The position numbers and the translations under genes were made by a program. The notes beneath the pieces are model-generated. The model had not been told where the DNA came from. It saw only the letters and a list, made by a program, of their open reading frames with translations, and ran no database searches. This document shows, one piece after another, positions 20,545-30,700 of a stretch of 64,000 nt of DNA. Numbering within the stretch: the first letter of the stretch is position 1; every line of letters starts with the position of its first letter. This DNA comes from Hirsutella rhossiliensis (lineage: Eukaryota > Ascomycota > Sordariomycetes > Hypocreales > Ophiocordycipitaceae): the NCBI RefSeq assembly GCF_020360975.1, contig NW_025408670.1, positions 3,658,001 through 3,722,000 on the forward strand, given 5' to 3'.

Positions 20545-22081
20545 CTATGCCTCGTCCTCATCGGGTCGCGGCTCAAAGTTCAACTGTGATGGGCATGTTA
20601 GTTGACCCTGGGCCAGGCGTCTCTCCGCTCGTCCGTGCACTCACCGAGTTGCCGTTGTAGAGCTGGTGATCCCTACGGGCATCCGTTGGATTGTCGAACC
20701 CCCTGATCCGGCGCTCGTCAGCCCGGCCCGCCTCCCTCGCCGAGCTTTCCGGGGCCGTCGCCACAGCCGCCCTCCCTCTGCTGCCGGGACCGAGGCCAGC
20801 CAGCCCCATGAGCCAGGTGAACCAGGCCAAGATGGCGGCGACGGCAGCTGACAAAAAGGTCTGCGGGCCGGCAGCCTCGTACGCCGACGCGTAGCTGTGG
20901 ACAGGGACGAGGACCAGGGTCGACGACGGGGCCAGGCCCAGCTCGCCCAGCGTCTTGCCCTCCTCCTCGGTCTCGTCGATGGCGCGGTTGGGCCTGGGCG
21001 TGAGCAGCTGACGAAAGGTGTACGGCGCCGCGCCATCGGTTCTATTGGCGTCGACCCAGGCGCGCACCTCGCCAAACGACGCCGCCGTGCGAAACCGCGA
21101 CCGCACCGTCGACCCGTCAAACAGACGCACCTGCAGCGAGGCCATGTCTCCAACCCGCGTTGTCGACGGCATCTTCGTCTCGGGCGCGCTCACCAGCGAC
21201 GCCGCTACGTCGCCCGTCTGGAGCGAGTCAACCCGCCGCTGCTCGCGCTCGGCCGCGCGCTGGCGCCGCTCCGCGCGGTCGTCCTCGATGCGCTTGAGGA
21301 TGCGCCGGCGCTCGTCCGTCTCTTGCTGCTTCTTCCTACGCACCAGCTCGGCTTGCCGGTGCGTACGCGCCGCGTCCGTGTCGCGCCCGGCGTCGGCGTC
21401 GGCCTTGGCTTTTTCCTGGGCCTTAGCCCGCTCTTCCTTGGCCTGGCGCTCGCCCTCTTCCTTCTTGGCCTGGAGCCGGGCTGCCCTCTCGGCCAGGACA
21501 CGGCTGACACTCTCGGACCTCTCGGCCTCCGGGGAGGAGGGAAGCGAGGATTCCGCTTGTTGGGGGGTGGCGGCGGCAGTCTGCTCGCTAGCTTGTCGAG
21601 GCGGCGCGTTGAAAGCGCTTTGCACGCGGCGGATAAATTCGTCCTTGCCAGTCCCCGGAGCAATGTACTCTTTCAGCTCGCCGTGCTTCATGATGACGAT
21701 GGTGGGGGTCTGCGGCAAGGGAAAGATCTGGGCAAGATAGCCTGCCGAGTCGGAGCCAGCCTCGAGGCGCAAGGCGACAGCTTGTCCCAGCAGCAGTTCC
21801 TTCAACTACCCCCCGTGAAAGAAAGAAGAATGAGAGTCAGCATTAGAACCGGCAGGAGACGCAGGCGGGGCACGTACAGAGCTGTCCTGAAGGAAATCAT
21901 CTTCCCACGTCCGGCTCTCTTCGTTGTCGTCTGGACAGCAAACAATTGTCAGCGATGCCAGCGAACGAGCAGCATGTGATGGCGGCGGCGGCGATGACTT
22001 GCTCGTGACGAAGCAAAAGACCATCTTCTGCTGCCCCACAGCCGTGGAGATTCCCTCCTGCAGCGAGCCTTTGTAGAACAT
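20545..22081 (-). CDS. UBX-domain protein with C-terminal membrane hairpin (erasin/UBXN4-like)
   Basis: Four exons: 22003-22081, 21878-21930, 20645-21805 and 20545-20583. The first intron (21931-22002) has a GC donor in an ideal GCAAGT context and ends in CCAG. The other two introns are 21806-21877 (GTACGT) and 20584-20644 (GTGAGT, branch CTAAC). The product is 443 residues. Residues 1-110 form a thioredoxin-like region beginning MFYKGSLQEGISTAVGQQK. Residues 140-240 are a long Arg/Glu/Lys coiled coil. Residues 265-345 are a UBX domain, and residues 360-384 are a hydrophobic hairpin before a short tail ending LNFEPRPDEDEA. This order matches the ER membrane proteins that recruit the Cdc48/p97 unfoldase for ER-associated degradation. 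The start ATG lies 471 bp from the divergent shy1 start. Confidence 0.88.
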
Positions 22082-22552
22082 GGCGAGTGCGGGACGAGAT
22101 GTGGTCGATCTCGCGGTAGAATTTCACCCGGGGGTCCGTCCGTTGACGCTCAAGTTGCGCCGTTGTGCGTCAAAATCTCGATCCAGGGTCGTTGGGACCT
22201 CGCATTACCAGACGAACACACAAGAGATAATGATGGGCTTGAGTTGGGGGGATGCAAGGCCATGAGCGCCGGCCAGTGAAAACAGAGCGGCGACATCTGT
22301 ATCCTCGACTCTGGAGAGCTACGCCCCAGCTTGCTCAGCACCGCCTCATCCGGCAGGCGGTCAAGCCACAGGTCCCGCCATAATCGGCAGCGGACATGGC
22401 CGGGGAAGCTCTCTTGTCATCGACTTTATTCGGGCACATGCAGCCAATCTCATCACCACCAGAGCCATTGGCCAATTCTAGTTCCACCAACTGGCTCAGC
22501 TATACGTCCAGCCTCGACCAAGAAACCGAAGGCTTCAAATATCCGGGGGGCA
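22082..22552. promoter_or_regulatory. Shared divergent promoter region of the UBX gene and shy1
   Basis: 471 bp separate the two start codons. The frames crossing it do not continue either protein. No clear TATA box was seen, so both genes probably have broad, constitutive promoters. Confidence 0.5.
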
Positions 22553-23731
22553 ATGGCTCCCTCGCGCCAATGGCTGCGCAGCCTCCGGGCAACAAGCATC
22601 CACCCTTGTCCCAGGAGCCTCACCCTGTCCAGAGCAGCAAAAGCGTCGCTCCCCCGTGGGCCCCGGGCAAACCTGTCGACGTCTCGGCCCCGCGCAAACA
22701 AGCAGCCCGTAGACGACCCCGAGTTCGTCTCCATACTCGACGCGCCTCCCCAGATCGTCCGCGCCGGCCGCAGACACGGCCCAGGAATCATCCTGCTCGG
22801 TCCGTCGACGCCGCTCCCTCTCGCCTATCAAGCGCCCCAACACTTGCTCTGCTGACGCCGGTTGTTTCCATCGCAGCCCTCATCCCCATCACCGCCTTCG
22901 CCCTCGGCTCGTGGCAAGTCCAGCGCCTCGGCTGGAAGACAGAGTTGGTCGCAAAGCTCGAGAACCGCCTCGTCCGTGACCCCCTTCCCCTCCCGCCCCG
23001 CGTCGATCCGGCCGTTATTCACGACTTCAACTACCGCCGCGTCTTGGCCACCGGTCGCTTTCGACACGACCAGGAGATGCTTATTGGACCGCGCATGCGC
23101 GACGGTCAGGACGGCTACATGGTCGTGACGCCGCTGGAGCGCGACGGCGCGTCCACCATCCTGGTCAACCGCGGTTGGATCAACAAGGCACATCGCAACC
23201 AGAGTACGCGCCCGGATTCGCTGCCGCGGGGCCAGGTTACCGTTGAGGGGCTTTTACGCGAGCCGTGGAAGAAGAACATGTTTACGCCGCACAACAGGCC
23301 CGAAAAGGGCGAGTTTTATTTTCCCGACGTGGAGCAGATGGCTGCTCTGACTGGCAGTCAACCTGTCTGGGTCGAAGCCACCATGGGTATCTTTCTCCTC
23401 GCTCCCTCCAACGCCCTTGACATGCCCCAGTTTCGTATGTGGAGCTGACAGAATGACAGAGCCCGAGTTCATGAGAATGATGGACTATGCAGCCCGCGGC
23501 ATTCCCTTTGGACGAGCCGCCGAGGTGAATCTGAGGAACAACCATGCACAGTACATCTTCACATGGTGCGTTTTTTGGCCCTTTCCCCGTCTTCTCTCCT
23601 TGCCTTGAGGCATTCAGCTCACATCGTCAAGGTATGGCCTGTGCTTGGCCACGTCCATCATGCTGTACATGGTCGTCAAGAAGCCTGCCTCGGGCATCGT
23701 CCGCCGCGTGCAGGCTAGCAAAAGTAGCTAG
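22553..23731 (+). CDS. shy1: Cytochrome c oxidase assembly protein SHY1/SURF1
   Basis: Four exons: 22553-22799, 22877-23386, 23460-23565 and 23632-23731. The introns of 77, 73 and 66 nt have donors GTCCGT, GTATCT and GTGCGT. The product is 320 residues. Residues 1-50 are an Arg/Ser-rich mitochondrial presequence. VDDPEFVSILDAPPQIVRAG precedes the first membrane segment (about 78-93, ALIPITAFALGSWQVQRLGW). The intermembrane domain includes YRRVLATGRFRHDQEMLIGP, DGYMVVTPLERDG and ILVNRGWI. The second membrane segment is near the C-terminus (YGLCLATSIMLYMVV). This is the full SURF1 architecture, needed for haem insertion into and assembly of Cox1 in the inner membrane. The exact start is the first ATG in the presequence frame. 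Its stop lies only 18 bp from the stop of the opposite CENP-T gene. Confidence 0.93.
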
Positions 23732-23749
23732 AGACAGAAGTGCACATCA

Positions 23750-25380
23750 TCACGTCACCTCGGTTCCATGCTCGTCGTCGTCGCCGCTATGCGGGCGCTT
23801 GCCACGGCGTTTCCTAGTGGGCTGAGGCACGGGCATTCTCAGGTCCTGAAGCAGTTCTCTCGACAGATGTCTCTGCGCGAGCGAGAACATTGTAGCATCG
23901 GACCCGACTTGGCGTTGCCTGTACGATTATTAGAGCCTTGAAAGCGCAGAGGCCGCGGAGAAACCGACCTGCGCATCAGAGTGACGACATCACTCTCCTC
24001 GACTGTCTTGCGCTTCGCATGCTTGGCGTAGGCCCCAAGATCGTCACCAAGCTGTTCGAAAAACCAGTCCGACGCCTGTGTCAGGGCCGCCAGGGTATCG
24101 GCCGAGATGCGCGGGTTGCTGAGACCAGAGGAGTTGAGTGCCGTTTGCGCAACCTTTTTGACAAAAGAGGGCGGCAGGGGTGGATACTCGACACCGTGCT
24201 TCGATATTCTCTTTTGGCGTTTACGCGCTCTGGGAGCTGGCCCAGCTGGTTCAGAGGTCCTATCTTGGACTAGGGAGACGTCAAGGGCGTCGTCGTCCGA
24301 GTCTGCCATGCCGGCGTCTGGAGCTAGCGATACGTCGGGCAGTCCGTCGGCACCTTCTGCTGCTGCTGCTTCGGCGAGGGAGTGGTCTACCACGGGAGAG
24401 CCTGGATCCGGTCCCGCAGAGGGCTCGGAAAGTAGAAACGTCGTTTGGTCATCCAGACCGGCCGGCAGCTGCAAGCCAAAGTCGCTGTCGCGTCCCATTG
24501 TCGTGCGTCGTGCTGGGTCTGCGTCGATGCTAGAGTGCCGTGTTAGAAGTAGGTGATAGGAAAGCCACAGTTGGTGCCCCGCTTACCGGTTCAGTGTCAA
24601 ATCGCCCGCGTCGGCTTGGAGATGCTCGAGAAAGCCTGGGAAGAAATCTGAGTGCCGGGGGGCGTCGAGTGTTGGGTCGTTGTTGATTTGGTCGAAGAAG
24701 TCGCTGATTCTGTCATCGCCGAAGCTGCCACGAGACAGCCTGAGCCCGGGTTGCTCACTCAAAGCCCGTCGGGGCAGCTCAATCGATTGCAGTGTATAGT
24801 TTTCCTCCTCAAGACCAGACGAGCGCGGGGGCTGCAGGTCGGAATCTTGGTCGTCCTGGTCGAGGGGCAGAGAGAGGCGTGGTCTATCGATGGACAACTC
24901 GTCGTCGTCGTCTTCCTCTTCGGGGATTGGCGCAATGCTCGAGGGCTGATCAAGAGGGGATGAGGACGTGGCAACAGGCCTGCTCTTGGTGGCCAGAGCC
25001 CTACTCAAATTGCGCAGAACGCCCATAGGAGTCTCGCGCTGTTCCATCAAACTGCGTCGGCGATTTTTGCCGGGGGTGAACAAGGCATTGCGCCGCTGGT
25101 TGAGGGCCAGGCGGGCGGCTTTGGCATGAGGCGTCGGGGCGTTGTTGTTGATTCGACGACCGCCGGAGGCCGAGGTGCCGCGACGGATCGAGGCAAGGAG
25201 GTTTCGCGAGGCGCTGCGATCGAGGGGTGTACGGAGTGAAGGGCGAGAGGAAGGCGGCTCGTCGCTCAAGGCGCGACGGGAAGGAGTGAGGGTGGCCGGG
25301 GCAGTGGGCGAAGCAGCAGCAGCGGCTCGTCCATGTTTAGCCTTGGTGTTTGCTCCTGGTGTCTTGGGAGTGGACGCCAT
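23750..25380 (-). CDS. Inner kinetochore protein CENP-T (Cnn1-like)
   Basis: Three exons: 24587-25380, 23969-24529 and 23750-23918. The introns are 24530-24586 (57 nt, GTAAGC, branch TTCTAAC) and 23919-23968 (50 nt). The product is 507 residues. The N-terminal half is disordered and rich in SP/TP sites, with a conserved-looking stretch ending RETPMGVLRNLSRALA. That stretch may be the helix that binds the Ndc80 complex in CENP-T proteins (inference). An acidic middle follows. The C-terminal histone fold begins near residue 381 with EYPPLPPSFVKKVAQ, continues through SDWFFEQLGDDLGAYAKHA and RKTVEESDVVTLMRRQR, and ends with SRELLQDLRMPVPQP. In the CENP-T family this fold pairs with CENP-W and links centromeric chromatin to microtubules. 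Last-exon residues are Lys/Arg-rich. It overlaps shy1 at the transcript level. Confidence 0.88.
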
Positions 25381-27076
25381 GCCGGCAGTCGCTCAAGGCG
25401 GTCGTCGGCTGCGCGTACGTCGGCTGCAGGGGGTGGGCGAGGACGGGGGTTGCGCTGAGGAGGAAGCGAAGGGGTCCAGACGCGAGGCGACGTGATGGTT
25501 GTTATCGAGCATCTGGGCGGCCGCAATGCCTCGGTCGAGATATCTTGGTCGCAGGAAAACAAACAGAGTAGAGCTGTGAGACAGGGCAATAACTAAAGGA
25601 GGTCTGACGTATCAGATGCAGGACGGAGAATTGAGGGTTGCTGGCCGTTGTTGTCGCAGCTGACGAGCGACGTTGGCGCACGCGAGCGAGAGGTGTTGGG
25701 CGGATGCATGGGTGCGTGTGCACGGCACAAACAGTACAGTGTTCATGGCACATATTGCACAGTGTGCACTGTGCCGATACCTTTTGTTCTTGAATAGGCG
25801 GAGCGGGGCGAGAAGCGGAGTCGGCAGAGAAGTGGATTCTCACCCGAACCTCAAGATGCGGACTACATACTGTGCTGGACGAGAGACAGAGGGCACGACA
25901 GCCCGTGCCTTTGCTTGCCTACACGTCAGGCGGACTGTCAGGCACCGCAAGGCGCACGTGGTGTTGCACAGACGGCTTGTTTGTGCAAAGCAAGATGCGC
26001 TGCAGCTTGAGCGAATTCCGGCTCGGGGAGACATGGCCTGCATCTCGTCACGCCACAGAGCACATCGCGGCCCTGAAGAAGCTGCCGGCACAGTGCTTCT
26101 CCCATGCACTCGGTTGGGACAAACATTCTCCTCAGTCCCCTTTGGGCGCCTGGGCCTTGCGGTGTCTCGTGCGTCGGCTTCAGCCTCACCCTGCAGCTTC
26201 ATGCGATTCCCCCCTACGTACAGTCTTCAACACTTGCTGACCGCTCGAGACAGACACATCCAAGCATCGACGAGAAGCTGCTTCCTCCTCTTTGGTCGGG
26301 CTGCAGTAGCCGTTTAGTGAGCAGGCCATGTCCATGCCAAATCCCTCCCGCGCTTGTTGGTGCAGCCATGCGGCACCGGCAAGACAGGACTCACCAACAC
26401 CAGCCGGGGTCGACTGATGCAGCATGGCGCGCCGAGCTCCATGGGGGCCAAATCTCGTACACGGCATGCCGCCTCGAGTCGAGCGAGCAAGCAAACACGC
26501 ACTAGCATACATCTGTACACTGTGACGCTCGCACACTCTCCCTCCCTCAAAGGGGCACCGCACACGACGGCCACGGCGCCGCTCCGCCGCCCAAGACACT
26601 GTGAGCGGTGCCGCCATGGATCATGGGCGATGATGCCCTCGGCGGGAGCTCGCATGGCACCCATGGCCGGCTTCGTTTTGCAGTCTGTGTCACCCCGTAG
26701 ACGCACCTGAGCGCAGGGTTGGCATTGTCAAGCCAGAACATCATCACGCTGCCCTTGTTTATGTTGTGTGCGTCAACTCGCCGTGAGTTAGTTCGGCACG
26801 CCATTGCTGCCATTTCTGCGTATGTTGGCGGACCGCGTGCCTCTTTTGGAGAATATTGCATCTCTTGTTAACTAGACTCTTGCCCTTTCTTCTCCAGCCT
26901 ATGCTCCCACTTCCTCGGCTACTGTCCATCTCTCTCTTTTTGCCTGCACCGCCTTCTCCTTTTCTCCTCTCCCGTTCCCTGAACTTGCCCTGCCCCTCCT
27001 CCGTCCCACCAGCGGCAGCGAACGGGAAAAGACTGAAGAAACCACTCGAAGCCTCCAATTTGCCGCCATCGCCAGC
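25381..27076. other. Divergent intergenic region between CENP-T and the DUF6914-like gene
   Basis: Long overlapping frames occur on both strands because of high GC content, but none has a domain, signal peptide or intron support. A perfect palindromic element lies at 25757-25774. The pyrimidine-rich stretch at 26880-27010 (many TCTCCT/CCTTCT runs) is a probable transcription start region for the gene at 27077. Confidence 0.5.
25757..25774. repeat. Perfect inverted repeat, possible dimeric factor site
   Basis: GCACAGTG and CACTGTGC are separated by TG. Related half-sites (ACAGTACAGTG) occur about 30 bp upstream. It lies about 380 bp upstream of the CENP-T start. No factor is assigned. Confidence 0.55.
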
Positions 27077-27789
27077 ATGTGCTTTACCACCGACCAGTTC
27101 CCGGAGCAGGCTTCCGACCTTCTCCTCGTCAACAAAATCAACCACTCCCTCGGCTTGGAGAAGGAGCGTCTCTACGTGGGCCTCTATGTCCGCGGCAGCG
27201 CCCCAAAAATGCCCCGAGGAGAAGACGAGTCAGCCTGCCCCCCCGGTGTTTTCCCACAGCGCACGCAACGAGCAGCTTTCAGCTAACAAGGATGCCAAAA
27301 ATCAACCACAGGTACCACTGGGCCTTTCTTGCCGGCCCCAAGCAGCATCCCAAATCTGGAAGCAGGCACATCATGTACCACGCAAAGGAAAGGTTGGTCA
27401 TGTCGGGCAACCCGCCGCAGCTCAGGCCGGAATGGCAGTACGTCAACGACTCGGACCGAGCAGCCATGCTCCTCGTCCGCATCGTCGTGGGCAAAATCAT
27501 GGATCGCGACCACCTCGAGCAAATCTTGCGCAATGTCCCGCTGCGAACAGACGACCCGGACTGGAACTGCGTGCTCTGGATGGAGGATGCTTTCCAAAGG
27601 GTCTTGGACGACGGCCAGGCCCTTGCCTCGAGTGTCAGGGATTGGGAATCTGTCCGTTGCAAGGCCATGTGGTACGTCAGTCACAAGAAAGCGGCTCACC
27701 GGTTTGACGGCAAAGACAGCAACATTGTCTTGGACCCCATGAAACCGGCGACGTGGGACATGCTCCGAAACATGGAGGTGACACCATAG
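27077..27789 (+). CDS. Small fungal protein of the DUF6914 type, two exons
   Basis: Exon 1 is 27077-27228, the intron is 27229-27311 (83 nt, weak donor GTCAGC, branch AGCTAAC, acceptor CACAG), and exon 2 is 27312-27789. The product is 209 residues. Core motifs are RLYVGLYVRGSAPKMPRGED, YHWAFLAGPK, RHIMYHAKER, then MLLVRIVVGKI, then DWNCVLWMEDAFQRVLDDG, and an end with HRFDGKDSNIV. I recall this order from a widespread family of small uncharacterised ascomycete proteins (DUF6914 as I remember it). It looks like a compact alpha/beta domain with conserved His, Trp, Asn and Cys that could form a catalytic site of the NlpC/papain-like type, but that is speculation. The splice joins GA to G, restoring the conserved ED-E-YHW run, which supports the intron. 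It is cytosolic as predicted (no signal peptide). Confidence 0.75.
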
Positions 27790-30700
27790 TCACCTTTTGG
27801 TCTCCGGCGAGGCGAGCAAAACTCGCTCCATGTCCTCGCTTCCCGGGGACTCGCTAGGCAGGCAATTGACCTTGATGGGCCGTCGAGCGCCTGCAGCTCG
27901 CGAGACAGTGTTCGGCAGTTGAGAAGAGATGGGCAAGCAAGCTGGGCCGAGCCTGGCTCCCGCTGACGTTGACCGAAGCCTGTGTGGCCATCGTCTCCGG
28001 CCGATTATGTACCGCTGTGCCTTGCTTACCGCCAAGGCTAGCTGCCAGCCTCTCGCGCAGCACAACAGGCGGCCCAGTCGACACGCCTTCTCCGTCTCTG
28101 GCAGTTGTGGCGCGTTTTTTGTGCCCAACCCCGGGCCCATGTACCTGTCCGTCGGTTCGCTGCATGAGAGGATGCAGCTTGTCATTGGCGCCCCTGAGTC
28201 CTGAGCAAGGCTGCGAGGGTGTGCTGTACCTAGTCCCAACTGTCCATTTTGAGTCGATTCTGCAACCCCTCCAAAACTAGGTTCGAGTCGGACAGCAGGC
28301 CCAGATGGAAGAAGAAGGCGAAACGCGTCGGCTCGTACGACAGCTTGGAGTGCCCAGATGTTCTCATGCGGTGCTTGCATCTTGATAACACGCGATGCCG
28401 CCCATGGCTCGAGCCGAGCGCCCCGGGCTGTCCGCATATGCGCCTTCTAGGGAATATGGCAAGGTCAAGGGGGTCGTTGTCTGCTCGCTATGGGTGTACT
28501 TTGGCCATCTACCCCTTGCAAGCTTTACTGAGGAAGAGCGGACCTCGTATCCATAAATAGTTCGCCTACCGGATTTGCGTTCTTATATGATATCGGCGCC
28601 GCCGAGGTTGAAGGTTTCTCATCAGTGCTTATACTTTGTACCAAGAATAATCTGTCGTTTTGGTTCTGTGCTTGTAACACCAAAGCCCTTTCTCCTTTCT
28701 AGACGAAGTACATGGACTACGAATGTCGAAAATTCGAGCGTATATTGTGGCGCTACCCGACCCCTGACGGTCAAGGTATGGATATGCGAGACAACAGCGG
28801 TTGTTTCCGAAGTGCCTTGCGAGCTATTTCCTACAGGACGAGGACTACGTTCAGAAAACCAGGACCCGAAGTATCTGATGAGTTACCGAGAGCGAGGCGA
28901 ATCGCCATCGGCAGGATGCATTCTAAAACGACCAGGTAGCATCATTCGACACGACTTTGCAGCACATACTCAGTAAGCGTTCATTCTCGCAGAGCACAGG
29001 CGCCGGGGGAGGACCAAACTATCCATGCTGGTTCCCGTTGAGACAAGGCCGTTGGGCTTCTCTGAAAGCTCCGAACGCTGAAGCTGTTCACGATGGTGTG
29101 TCGGCAGCTTCTCCAGGGTGCCGTCACCATGATTGACCGGGTCGGAGCAAGCTCACTGACCTGGCTCTTGGTCATGAGGCCCCTCTCGCAGGCCATTGTC
29201 CCGCTCCAGTCGACATACTACGTTACGTGATGAGCATGGCGTGCGTTCTTTGGCGCTCGATTTCCGTGGATAAGCGCTGGTCGAGCAAGGACGTGTGATT
29301 CGGGATGATATCACAACAGTCGGGGCACTGGAACGACACAGGCCGTACGTTACATGATCCAAGCCCTGGACCCCATGTTCAGGCAGAGGCAGCTCGTTGC
29401 AACAGCAGACATTTGACGGCGCAGGGCGGCCGAGGTCGAGTGGGCTGACAGCAGCGGAGGAGAGGGTTAGGCGCACAGAGGCCACCGCTTAGGCTTCGGA
29501 TTGGCGCCGTGATTCGGCCGCTGAGGGCGCTTGGTGCGGGCCGAGGAGGACGAGTGCTTGGCCGCTGCGAGGAGGCGAGGTAAGGGCGTGGATGAGTTTT
29601 GCGTGCGGCCCGCTCGAACGGCCCTGTATTCCCCTTCTGTCAGGATCATGAGATTGGTGCTGTTGGACGGCGTTGATAGCTCGACGGCTAACGGTAGGTG
29701 GCATGTGTTCTATTCTCTCGGCGCCGAATGGTGCTTGAGGCCCGTCGGTAGGGAAAAGTAGATCACTTGCATATGTGGTGAGGCGGCGCGTTCGCCACGT
29801 GGCAGTCGTCTGGTTCGTTTCAGAAGCCCAGAGAGGAAGAAAGTGCGTCAAAGTCAGTGGCCGCCACGCACGCCACGCCCCTCTGGCAGGCCCTCTTGCA
29901 GGCCCTCTTGCAGGCTCTCTTGCAGGCTCTCTTGCAGGCCCTCTTGCAGGGGACTTTGCAGGCCAAGGGCTCTCTGTAGGCTCGACGGGATTTGGACATG
30001 ACCAGCAGCAGATGGCCATTTCCGGGCCGATGGAGTCGCATCATCGCCACCGGTCGCCGAGTTGGCTGGTTCAATCGACGCGGAACAGACTAGCGGGGCG
30101 CCGAGGTGGTCAACCGTGATGAGAGAGGCGTCAAATCGACGGTTGGGGTGTCGGAGCGCCCGGTCCGAGCAGACGAGCTGAGGATGCTGCTTCGTCAGAG
30201 TTGACAGAAGGCAAAAGCGGACTGAAGAGGGATAGATGCGACGGCTACCTGATTGGCCGAAAGTCAGTAGGAAGTAGGAAGGGGCAACCGTCCGTCAAGC
30301 TTGGCTCTTTTGCAGCATCACAGCTCCAAGGGCCCAATCGAACCACGTCTGTCGTGGCGAAACTGGCGGCTGTGGACGGCCCGTTCTCGCGGCGACTCTG
30401 CGCCTTGCTTATAAGCCCGCGCATGGCTCGCCGTGGATGCGAAACGGAAGCCCGAGGCGCCCTCGTCGTCTCTTCTTCGGCCCCCCGTGAAGACAGCCCG
30501 AATCGACGCGCAACAAGAGACGGACAAGGCAGGCGACGATTCTGTGAGCAGCGAACAGAAATGCGAAGGCGCAAATACGCCATCCAAAGCCTACACGAGC
30601 GCTCGCCTCTTAAGCTACTCAATCTCTCCATCCCTTTGTTCCCGACTGGCTTGAACCAAGATCGACCCAACCCCAGCCAGGACCATGGCCGCAAAATCTC

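Noticed and set aside
20897..21979. Plus-strand 360-codon frame opposite the UBX gene
   Set aside because: Arg/Leu-rich shadow of the coiled coil; no recognisable domain.
28255..28300. GGTTCGAGTC-like B-box, possible tRNA
   Set aside because: No matching A-box, anticodon arm or paired acceptor stem at the right distance.
29881..29964. Tandem array considered as CRISPR or coding repeat
   Set aside because: Units are contiguous with no spacers, and the peptide repeat exists in all frames; it is a minisatellite in a eukaryotic genome.
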